A DNA stretch of 64,000 nt from Achromobacter pestifer (GTDB lineage: Bacteria; Pseudomonadota; Gammaproteobacteria; Burkholderiales; Burkholderiaceae_B): NCBI RefSeq assembly GCF_902859625.1, contig NZ_CADIJX010000002.1, positions 124,001 through 188,000 on the forward strand, in the 5' to 3' direction. Position 1 is the first letter of the stretch. Every line of letters starts with the position of its first letter. A model generated the notes under the pieces. That model was not told where the DNA came from and searched no databases. It saw only the letters and a list, made by a program, of their open reading frames with translations. Below are positions 28,001 to 33,879 of this stretch, piece after piece. The position numbers and the translations under genes are program-made.

Positions 28001-31000
28001 AGCTGGTGTTCCCGGAAGGCACCGACTATGTGGAACTGCGTCCTGGCACGGCCACGGATCAACGGCTGAACTGGGCGCTGGCGCAGATGCTGCCTGCCGG
28101 CAGCCAGTCGTGGTCCGTGCAGTTGGTGGCGGGCGCCGACCTGGATGCGGCCGATCCGCGCCGGGTTCTGCCGGGGCCGGCCGCGGGCAAGCTGACGCTG
28201 GCCGACAGCCACTACAACGCCAGCCTGGTGAAAGGCGCCAGTCTGGTTTGGGGCCCCGACGCGGAGCCTTCCGGCTTTGAACCGGGAACGCCGGTGCCGG
28301 ATGATCTGGCATGGCTATGCGGGGTGATAGAAGGGCTGTGCGTGTCACCGCCCCGATGGGTCTGGGCCGAGGACAATTGGTGGGGCTACCCCGCAGGGAC
28401 GCCGGTATCCGACGCCGAGCTGGATATCTGTACCGGCTTCGAGGGCCAGTGCGTCGAGAATCGCTTGTCGACCTCCGTCGTGACGCATACGCAGAATTTC
28501 AGCGTGCTGCGCACGGGCACGGGAGATCTGGATCTGGCCGCGGGCGGCGATATCAGTCTGATGTCGGCCTACGGCGTGTACACCGCAGGCACGCAGTCGG
28601 CAGGCGTCGGTAGTGCTTACCAACTGCCTCGTGGCCGTTTTGGCGCCACGGTTCTGGGCGACGCGCATTCGACGACGTATGAACCTTTCGTCACGCCAGG
28701 TTCGGGTTATCAGGCGTGGTATCCCGAAGCAGGCGGCAACTTCAGCTTGTATGCCGGCGGCGCGTTGCGCGGCGACGTGTGGGGCAAGACCTCGGGCGTC
28801 AATTTCGACGGCCGCGTGCTGGACCCCAGCGTGGGCGTGGGCAACTGGTTGTGGCGTCAAGGCACGGGCAGCGCCAACGGCGGCGATACGCCCACGGCGT
28901 GGTGGATCAACTTTGGCAGCTATACGCGCGCGCCTTCCGCCTTCAAGGACGACACGCCTTTGCTGGTGGGCTTCACGGGCTTTGGCGCGTTGGGCGGCGG
29001 CAATGTCAGCATGCGCGTGGACGGAGATGCCGGAAACATCGAATCCCGGGGATCAATCAGTAATCCGCGCAGCCAGGGCCTGATCGTGGCCGTGGGCAGC
29101 ACGGGCCGCATCGCGGCCGACGGCAGCATGGCGCTGACGGGCGGCGGCGATATTGACATTCGGGTGGGCGGCGGCGTGAATCCCACGCAGAGCGCGCGCG
29201 GACTGGTGTCCTCGACCACCGGGCCGACGCCGTACTACGGCGAACCCGCTCTGGACTTGCAGGGCGCGCTGATCAATCTGCGTGGCCATGTGCAGTTGAC
29301 GGGCGGCGCGGTTGGCGGGCTGAACCTGCGTTACGGCAACCAGGCCAATCAGCAGGACGGCCAGGACAGCCGCGGCTACGACCCCTATGTGTCCACGATG
29401 TCCAGCGCCACGGGCGGACTGGTGCTGATTCCTGGCGACTCGGTCATCCGCCTGGATACGCGGGGCGATCTGGTCGTAAGCGGGGCCAGCGATCCGGGCC
29501 GCGTCGCGTTGCAGAACAGCACGCCGTTCCGGCTGCGCGATGGCACGTTGCAGAATGGAGGCGGCTACAGCTGGTTCTCGATGTGGGCGGAGAATACCGC
29601 CATTGAACTGTCCAGCGCGGGCGGCAATCTGACGCCCAGCCGGCAGACCTCGCACAGCGCGCAAGGCTTGGCGGTGCAAACCGGGCGCAATACTTCAGCG
29701 TCGGACGCGCGGTATCTCTATCCGTCGATCCTGCGCGCAACCGCATACGACGGCAGTATTTATGCCGGTTTGTCGGCGGGGTACTTGAACAACGAGTCCT
29801 CGGGGCTGGGGTATTCGCTGTCGCTCGCGCCCGGCGCGCGCGGCCAACTTGAATTGCTGGCGGGTAATTCAATCTACGCGGGCGGCTACGCCATCAACCG
29901 GTCTGGAGCCGATCCGGCCAGCGTCGCCAACGTGCTGGCGCCGGCCTTCGCGGGATACGTCATGGCGGAAAGTTCCGTGGCTGCCTTGAGCAATCAAGGG
30001 GTCAACGGCCTGCCCGAGGCCCGCAATACCCACTTCCCCTTGTTCTATTTCAATGCCCCAACGGCAAGTGCGGCGGGTTCCAATCTGGTGACGCGCTTCT
30101 ACGCTCGCGATGGCGATATCGTGGGCCTGCGCACTGGCGAGACGATGGCCATCGTCAAGGGTGAGAACACCGGGCAGACGTGGTACGAAGCGTCGGGACC
30201 GGTCTGGATGATCGCTGGCCGTGACATCGTGGCCTCGGGCACGCCAACGGGTACGCAGACCGCGGTTCCCAGCACCAATGGCTATGGCTTTGGAGGCGGG
30301 AGCGGCGAATCGGCAACGTCCACCGGCAATCTGTTCCTGCACCACGACGAACGGGATGTGTCCCGGGTGTCGGCGGGCCGCGACATTCTGTACAGCTCGT
30401 TCCAGGTAGCGGGTCCGGGCACGTTGGAAGTGTCGGCAGGCCGCCATGTGCTGATGGCCGACCGGGCATCGATCACGAGCTTGGGCGCGGTGTTGCCGGG
30501 TGACCGCCGCTTGGGCGCGTCGATTGCCGTGCAGGCGGGGGTGGGTGCCGACGGGCCGGACTACGCAGGCTTCCTGGCACGCTACCTGGACCGGGCCAAG
30601 GCGGCCGACCCCAGCCGTCCGCTGGTGGACCAAGGGCTGGCGTTCAAGACCTACGAGTCGGAGCTGTTGCTGTGGCTGACGCAGCGCTACGGTTTCGCCG
30701 GCAACACCGAGGACGCGCGTGCGTATTTCGCCGCATTGCCCGCCGAGCAGCAGCGCATCTTCGCGCGCCAGGTGTATTTTGCCGAGCTTCGGTCGGGCGG
30801 TCGCGAATACAACGACAAGACGCATCCGCGCAACGGCAGTTACCTGCGGGGCCGTCAAGCCATCGCGGCGTTGTTCCCGGATACCGCGCCGGACGCTTAT
30901 CAAGGCGACATTACGCTGTACGGCGCGGCGGGCATCCGCAGCACCTTTGGCGGTGATATCCAGCTGATGACGCCGGGCGGCAAGCAGGTGTTTGGCGTGG

Positions 31001-31761
31001 AAGGGGTTGCACCGCCCGCCACCGCCGGCATCATCACGCAGGGCGAGGGCAACATCCAGTTGTATGCGCTGGGCAGCATCCTGCTGGGCCAAAGCCGCGT
31101 CATGACGACCTTTGGCGGCGGCATTACCGCCTGGTCGGCCGAAGGCGACATCAACGCGGGCCGGGGATCCAAGACCACGGTGCTGTACACGCCGCCCAAG
31201 CGTGTCTACGACGCGGTTGGCAACGTGACCTTGTCACCCAATGCGCCCAGCACTGGCGCGGGCATCGCGACGCTGGCGCCGTTGCCGGAAGTGCCGGCGG
31301 GCGATGTGGATCTGTACGCGCCGTTGGGCACCATCGACGCGGGCGAGGCCGGCATCCGGGTGTCGGGCAACGTGAACATCGCGGCCTTGCAGGTCGTGAA
31401 CGCGGCCAATATCCAGGCGCAGGGCGACAGCAAGGGCGTGCCGGTGACGGCATCGGTCAATACCGGGGCGCTGTCTTCGGCCAGCGCGGCAGCGACTTCC
31501 GCGGTCAATGCGGCGCAGGACTCGGCGCAGCGTGCGCAGAGCCAGGCGCGGCAGAACCAGCCGTCGGTGATCAGTGTGCAGATCCTGGGGTTTGGCGAAG
31601 AGCCCATGGCGGGCGCCGCGGCGGCGCCGCAAGACAGTCCGTCAGCCACCGCGCCGAAGTACGACGCCGCCAGCGCCGTGCAGGTGTTGGGCGCGGGAGC
31701 GCTGGACGAGGCCGAGATGCGCAAGCTGAGTCCGCAAGAGAAGCGCAAGCTGACCATGTGA
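19087..31761 (+). CDS. giant two-partner-secretion exoprotein (TpsA, filamentous-haemagglutinin family)
   Basis: About 4224 residues, one uninterrupted frame. The start at ATG 19087 has AAGGGA eight bases upstream; in-frame ATG 19078 and TTG 19066 are alternatives. Seen: a basic N-terminus and signal segment ending AAQAQS, an Ala/Gln-rich linker, and the haemagglutination/TPS secretion domain at about 140-290 (LNWDTFNVG, NQNGVIFTG with NQNG at 230-233, VRNLVAAAG). Thousands of residues of Gly/Ala/Asp/Leu-rich beta-helix-type repeats follow. The C-terminal third looks like the DUF3739 type. I found cysteines only in three pairs: 2045/2050, 3078/3085 and 3115/3122. Residues about 2835-3110 are a distinct AGT-rich region. 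The tail is Ala/Gln-rich and ends QEKRKLTM. Probably exported by the TpsB at 32170 and controlled by the upstream sigma factor. Resembles PdtA-type proteins in context. Confidence 0.93.
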   Translation: MQAGMSEMGGKRNTVRTPRRGRPNWRPTPLSQAVTALLIAGSATGAAQAQSRAFSPGWFSDKNAVQSTAQRTGRMPDGSMAGIGSAARQQAQSRQQLQRSLDNLNRTAAAVAAQQAAQAAARAAAAANGGSVPDGLVEGGLWAAEGGLAKWEGAKAATPSVENGRQVVTIEQTQSRAILNWDTFNVGRNTTVQFKQGADDAVLNRVVGASAKPSQIQGAIKADGTVMVVNQNGVIFTGTSQVNVRNLVAAAGTVTDAQFRDKGLYADNGAQPTFQDALGRVEVQAGAQIRTATPATSTTGGGYVLLLGKETANAGTIDTPGGQALLAAGDSFVIKRGLGTSGNLVSTTKGNEVTPLGTPGRVENTGLMQAALGDVTLAGGDVVQGGVVLSSTSVDTRGTVHLNASGEGGRITLAENSTTAILLDRSGALALDSQRDGLRVPVTAQTDSALVAAGADRRELSRVEIGSSGTVDFASGSITLATGGQIAVRATQRSLVRDGAVLDVAGAVGVPVAMENNNVKINVQGNEQRDAPINRDSGKLNSNDVWVDARDLVLVPAGTNGYATDRWYTAGGLLEVSGYLGTQGHAINEWMAQGGNVEFAGGDVVTRAGSLINVSGGTLDVQDGKIQQTWLRGVDGRLYDVSRAPGDLAYTGLYKGYEAQSERWGQTRYFYNPLIAPRERFETGYTVGRDAGRLVIGTKSAVLEGELVGLTYQGDRQNAAAQAGLDGYQQSQRAVARGAQLVVGTYTPYYAKATGALQYALGRSEDTIQQVLLSDRVAAIAAGLDLGTALPEDRAGILQLDTARLNGFGLGAVKIAANEIAVQSDLAVTPGGDITLFANKVAVDANLTARAGSIRLGNVLNQISPSGMIDASIGVPGEAATLTLSARTRLDATGLWSNLAMSPEQINGMAYLNGGTVSLRGSGDVLLDAGSVIDVGSGAALRGKGKVTGGKGGSVTVETVAAGTEAGGRLALGAELRGYGVEGGGTLSVAAGKVVLGDRQADDGQEVLTLAAPFFQQGFSRYEVTGRDGLTVAEGARIEVLMPVYRPVSGAAGRPSGTDPSAAMEVWLPPVYQHDPVAGTVTRRKGASLSLQGGRAISAAGREANAVLMIGQDAHVSVDPGQAIQLRGEGQITVLGALTAPGGKIDIRQLRLGEMDMAESGEIAEGMVHNRSIWIGEQAVLNVAGQAETGMDTQGRRYGVADAGGVIVVGGEINHDRATATSADAYVIVRPGAVLDASGAGATVDVNGVGPVQLSRDGGRISLSSYNGLHLDGTFLARAGGANASGGTLDIALETPLYRTWGEGVAGVDVQVPRELVLAAGAGNALGADLKPGDAADGLRYGQTRLDATRLLAGGGFDHLGLLSNGLMSFDGDVDIAVAQSLRLYAGAFSLAPGADVLTRVNLAASYVRLSGPGKYYATNGVLRPRVLFGDAPDVGEGAFTVRAGNLLEVGNSLSFGTQGTINRSVGGALAVARTGFDQVTLDSGGDMRFLAQNDNEPRTRLWTRGDLDLIAAQLYPTTGAEAELLAGYTHNPASGIYFYDPARKLRIARHDGASASMPAMPYSAFGTLRLAAANVEQGGVLRAPLGVIVLGDMGALMGTERLALLPGSVTSVSGAGLFMPYGGTTDGVSYKFNGAEVSLMGVGGGRGDGQGASLRTGITLGFRDVDALPGSLLDLSGGGELTGAGFVSGRGGSTDARYSPLVRMNPTGGFTLPGLAGNPVYAIVPGAQAAYAPVGGEAGASAPGVGQQITLGAGVPGLPAGTYTLMPSTYALLPGAFRVEINGGATAGAGTTPMRMRNQSWAASGTLSTAGTGVVNSLASSVILTSADVLRTYSQYNEMSYASFVRADAVTRGVPRAMLPADARTLRLAIHPGSQDGQSLSFEGLADFKAAQGGFGGTAAVSGGSNTVEVLAPGQAPTAGFSGVSMHADALAALGASRLVIGALPVVIYGQGGRFYTFQGSVNRVVLRAGAQLTAPEVLISSQAIEIEAGAGISTLGRGAPSVDSTNGYAFQPGSAGLLAVSNGRLDVLAPDAQATGEIRIGTCAAQPCQGVTRLYSEGTIAAATNGTFDLGEQVQYGTRNLALAVGAVNVGTSAALEQAAARGVLPNGLALNQDILSRLLRGDTSAGAPALEVLTLTAREAMNFYGTVALDTRDPITGKYSLATLALGTPAIYGYGDAADEASIRTQNLIWNGATQAPGSVATGGAGTGKGVLRIDAERIEFGYGQGAQPSGLDDNARLTLGFSTVNLNASDRITANHRGSLAVYESQGAFDSGTGYAYSGGNLNLSTPLLTGQAGSVNRITAGGDVRVMAMPGASGVPAASVQDLGAELSLSGANVRVDGLVALPSGKLTLQGRDSVLLSGASHVDLSGRAIAFNDVLRYSWGGDLTLESSQGSIRQEAGALIDLSAQQNDAGSLRATALSAGAGVVDLQGRIVGTSSGHYDAGGTAVPYRAGSVDIRAQHLGAPGALNADFDALNQRLNDGGLLGARSFQIKQGSLTVGNALRANDINLSIDGGSLTVAGVVDASGERVGRIRLAARDGLTLASTAVLDAHGTVLRVDSYGKIIDAPNRAVVELNSGRGTLTLASGSRIDLRHGTSATPGTAAGQHDGAARGTLDLLAPRIDATGNAGINGGDVAGSAATYGDIAIDARGPIVIDGAKSIALVATQRYDDARPGDPADRTSGRDYQIIDQAYLDAKHRDSTTFMRQALANGNLMDGKLAGLNNATYREVFHLRPGVEIVSKTADGDLVVQGDLDLSRYRYASVNPRTPMTSAYGSGEAGALTLRAKGNLDIYGSINDGFAPPQPTPDDENGWILTPGAQPFGGDVVLPRGGVVLAAGTEFPGGKTLNYPLPLQATKLAAGTRLPVEAALDQVLSLAAGTVLSGDVRDTSGQLLYAAGSVLKQAVDLPAGTRLGAGTVLTSGTSMMAFTWPANVALPNLHTTQGYEPNVLLTGSDITLKQGAFIPSQTKLVFPEGTDYVELRPGTATDQRLNWALAQMLPAGSQSWSVQLVAGADLDAADPRRVLPGPAAGKLTLADSHYNASLVKGASLVWGPDAEPSGFEPGTPVPDDLAWLCGVIEGLCVSPPRWVWAEDNWWGYPAGTPVSDAELDICTGFEGQCVENRLSTSVVTHTQNFSVLRTGTGDLDLAAGGDISLMSAYGVYTAGTQSAGVGSAYQLPRGRFGATVLGDAHSTTYEPFVTPGSGYQAWYPEAGGNFSLYAGGALRGDVWGKTSGVNFDGRVLDPSVGVGNWLWRQGTGSANGGDTPTAWWINFGSYTRAPSAFKDDTPLLVGFTGFGALGGGNVSMRVDGDAGNIESRGSISNPRSQGLIVAVGSTGRIAADGSMALTGGGDIDIRVGGGVNPTQSARGLVSSTTGPTPYYGEPALDLQGALINLRGHVQLTGGAVGGLNLRYGNQANQQDGQDSRGYDPYVSTMSSATGGLVLIPGDSVIRLDTRGDLVVSGASDPGRVALQNSTPFRLRDGTLQNGGGYSWFSMWAENTAIELSSAGGNLTPSRQTSHSAQGLAVQTGRNTSASDARYLYPSILRATAYDGSIYAGLSAGYLNNESSGLGYSLSLAPGARGQLELLAGNSIYAGGYAINRSGADPASVANVLAPAFAGYVMAESSVAALSNQGVNGLPEARNTHFPLFYFNAPTASAAGSNLVTRFYARDGDIVGLRTGETMAIVKGENTGQTWYEASGPVWMIAGRDIVASGTPTGTQTAVPSTNGYGFGGGSGESATSTGNLFLHHDERDVSRVSAGRDILYSSFQVAGPGTLEVSAGRHVLMADRASITSLGAVLPGDRRLGASIAVQAGVGADGPDYAGFLARYLDRAKAADPSRPLVDQGLAFKTYESELLLWLTQRYGFAGNTEDARAYFAALPAEQQRIFARQVYFAELRSGGREYNDKTHPRNGSYLRGRQAIAALFPDTAPDAYQGDITLYGAAGIRSTFGGDIQLMTPGGKQVFGVEGVAPPATAGIITQGEGNIQLYALGSILLGQSRVMTTFGGGITAWSAEGDINAGRGSKTTVLYTPPKRVYDAVGNVTLSPNAPSTGAGIATLAPLPEVPAGDVDLYAPLGTIDAGEAGIRVSGNVNIAALQVVNAANIQAQGDSKGVPVTASVNTGALSSASAAATSAVNAAQDSAQRAQSQARQNQPSVISVQILGFGEEPMAGAAAAPQDSPSATAPKYDAASAVQVLGAGALDEAEMRKLSPQEKRKLTM

Positions 31762-31787
31762 ACGGCCATGACCGTTCGATGACGATG

Positions 31788-31815
31788 ACAACGGACGGCG
31801 ACGGCCGTCCGTTGT
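31788..31815 (+). terminator. hairpin just after the exoprotein gene
   Basis: A perfect 12-base inverted repeat (31788-31799 with 31804-31815) around the tetraloop GACG, beginning 26 bases after the exoprotein stop codon. There is no T tract after it, so it may act as an mRNA 3' stabilising structure or a weak terminator, ahead of the clearer terminator at 31874-31900. Confidence 0.55.
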
Positions 31816-31873
31816 AACGCCGTCGTCACGCGGAAACACCGATATACGTAACTGTGTTCAACGCCCATCACTC

Positions 31874-31900
31874 AGGCCGGCTTTCGCCGGCCTTTTTCTT
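31874..31900 (+). terminator. Rho-independent terminator after the exoprotein gene
   Basis: Stem AGGCCGGC / GCCGGCCT with a TTTC loop, followed by a T-rich run (TTTTTCTT). This is a textbook intrinsic terminator, 112 bases after the exoprotein stop. It implies that the TpsB-ExbB-ExbD-TonB genes are not simply read through from the exoprotein transcript and need their own promoter in 31901-32169. Confidence 0.8.
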
Positions 31901-32169
31901 GCGCCGCGAAACGCTAGCGCCGTCATGTCCGTTGGCCAGAATCCCGGTATGGAATTCCCGTGCAGCTCCCCATCGCCCTTGGGCCGATTCTTTTTCATGA
32001 AGTTTTTCTTACAACGCGCGGTCTTCGGCTTCCCAGTACGTCTAGTAACAAGCAGAAGCTGTAGACGCGGGGTTGCGGGCTGAAACCGTAACGGGATTGT
32101 CGCGAAGCGCACTGCACGGAAGCTGCCGGTTCCAGACCGGCTTTCACACAAGGAACTGAGTGCATCGCT
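31901..32169 (+). promoter_or_regulatory. leader/promoter region of the TpsB operon
   Basis: The 269 bases between the exoprotein terminator and the TpsB start contain no gene. Because the terminator isolates the transcripts, the promoter of the tpsB-exbB-exbD-tonB set should lie here. A/T-richer bases occur around 31985-32060. I cannot assign a confident -35/-10 pair or a match to a known ECF promoter consensus. AAGGAA near 32150 is rather far (about 14 bases) from the chosen ATG. Confidence 0.4.
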
Positions 32170-33819
32170 ATGCATGATTTCGAAAGTAGGGGCAGCGCAT
32201 TGCGCGCCATATTGCGCCGCGCGCCGCAAGCGTTGGTTCTGACCGCAGCCATCAATGCAGCGTGGGCGCAGGAGGCGCCCGCACCCGGGGCCGCGCCGGC
32301 CAATGCCGCGGCGGCCGGCGCCAACGACCGCCGCGTCAATATCAATGAATACATCGTGCGCGGCAACACCGTGCTGGAAGCGCGCGACATCGAGCGCGCC
32401 GTGTATCCCTATCTGGGACCCGACCGGACGCTGGCCGATATCGAATCCGCCCGCGAGGCCTTGCAGACCATCTATCAGGAACGCGGCTACCAGTCCGTCT
32501 ATGTCGACCTGCCCGAGCAGCAGGTGGCCGACGGCATCGTATTCCTGCAAGTGTCCGAGACCAAGGTGGGGCGCGTGCGGGTGGTGGGCGCGCAGCACTA
32601 TTCCCCGCTGGCGATCCGCGATGAAGTGCCGGCGCTGCAAGAAGGCCAGGTTCCCAACTTCAACCGCGCGCAGGCCGAGCTGACCAACCTGAACAAGGGC
32701 GCCAGCCGCCAGGTCGTGCCGCTGGTGAAGGAAGGCCGCATGCCGGGCACGATGGACGTGGACCTGAAGGTCGAGGACAAGAGCCCCTGGCACGCCAGCG
32801 TGGGCCTGAACAACGACTACAGCGCCGACACCTCGCGTCTGCGCAGCACCGCGTCACTGGGTTACGACAACTTGTGGCAGTTGGGCCATTCCTTCAACCT
32901 GACCTTCTTCACCGCGCCACAGGAAACCGACAACGCCAAGGTCTGGTCCGGGTCGTACTCCATGCCGCTGTCCAGCCGCTGGGGCTTGCAGTTCTCGGGC
33001 TACAAGAGCGATAGCAACGTGGCCACCATCGGCGGCACCAACGTGTTGGGCAAGGGCTACTCCTTTGGCCTGTCCGCCATCTACACGATGGACCCGCAAG
33101 GCGACTGGAGCAATTCGCTGTCCGTCGGCCTGGACTACAAGAAGTTCGACGAGGCTACCCGCTTCGGCAACAACGTAGATGAGATCCCGATCAAGTATCT
33201 GCCGTTCACGCTGGCCTACAACGGCTACCGCTATTCGGAGTCGTCGCAAAGCAGCCTGGGCCTGTCCGTCGTGGGCGCCAGCGGCTCGTTCTTCAACCAG
33301 GGCAGCGGCTGGAAGGAATTCGACGACAAGCGCTACCGCGCCAGCCCCAGCTTCGCCTTGCTGCGCGGTGACGGCACGCACACGCAAAACCTGTTTGGCG
33401 ACTGGCAACTGGGCCTGCGCGGGTCATTCCAATTGGCCTCGGGTGCGTTGGTCTCCAACGAACAGTTCTCGGCCGGTGGCGCGACCAGCGTGCGCGGCTA
33501 TCTGGCTGCCGAACGCACAGGCGACGACGGCGTCCTGGGCTCGGTGGAATGGCGCACGCCGTCGCTGGCGCGCTGGCTGGGAAGCAACGTCAACGAATGG
33601 CGCTTCTACGCCTTCGCAGACGCCGCCACGCTGCGCCTGCGCGACCCGCTACCCGAACAGCATTCCAGCTACTCGCTCGCCAGCGTCGGCCTGGGCACCC
33701 GCCTACAGGTGCTGGACTGGCTGTCGGGCTCGATGGACTGGGGCTATCCGCTCAAGGACGGCCCCAACACCCGCAAACACGATCCCCGTCTGAACTTCAG
33801 CGTACGCGCCAGCTTCTGA
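32170..33819 (+). CDS. TpsB outer-membrane transporter (ShlB/FhaC/HecB family)
   Basis: A 549-residue Omp85-superfamily pore that should secrete the giant exoprotein. Seen: signal peptide ending INAAWAQ, a short Ala/Pro-rich linker, a POTRA_2 region (NEYIVRGNTVLEARDIERAV, then ERGYQSVYVDLPEQQV) and a second POTRA (VGRVRVVGAQHYSPLAIRDE), then a 16-strand-type barrel. The diagnostic loop-6 motif VRGY occurs at about 440 (GGATSVRGYLAAE). The chain ends in Phe, as for outer-membrane barrels (FSVRASF). It lies downstream of the exoprotein and 60 bases before the ExbB-like gene. The start codon is the first ATG compatible with the signal peptide. Confidence 0.92.
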   Translation: MHDFESRGSALRAILRRAPQALVLTAAINAAWAQEAPAPGAAPANAAAAGANDRRVNINEYIVRGNTVLEARDIERAVYPYLGPDRTLADIESAREALQTIYQERGYQSVYVDLPEQQVADGIVFLQVSETKVGRVRVVGAQHYSPLAIRDEVPALQEGQVPNFNRAQAELTNLNKGASRQVVPLVKEGRMPGTMDVDLKVEDKSPWHASVGLNNDYSADTSRLRSTASLGYDNLWQLGHSFNLTFFTAPQETDNAKVWSGSYSMPLSSRWGLQFSGYKSDSNVATIGGTNVLGKGYSFGLSAIYTMDPQGDWSNSLSVGLDYKKFDEATRFGNNVDEIPIKYLPFTLAYNGYRYSESSQSSLGLSVVGASGSFFNQGSGWKEFDDKRYRASPSFALLRGDGTHTQNLFGDWQLGLRGSFQLASGALVSNEQFSAGGATSVRGYLAAERTGDDGVLGSVEWRTPSLARWLGSNVNEWRFYAFADAATLRLRDPLPEQHSSYSLASVGLGTRLQVLDWLSGSMDWGYPLKDGPNTRKHDPRLNFSVRASF

Positions 33820-33879
33820 GCGCACGCGAAAACCGAACTGAGCTCACGCGATAACCGCATTTCCCCCGGAGTCCTAACC

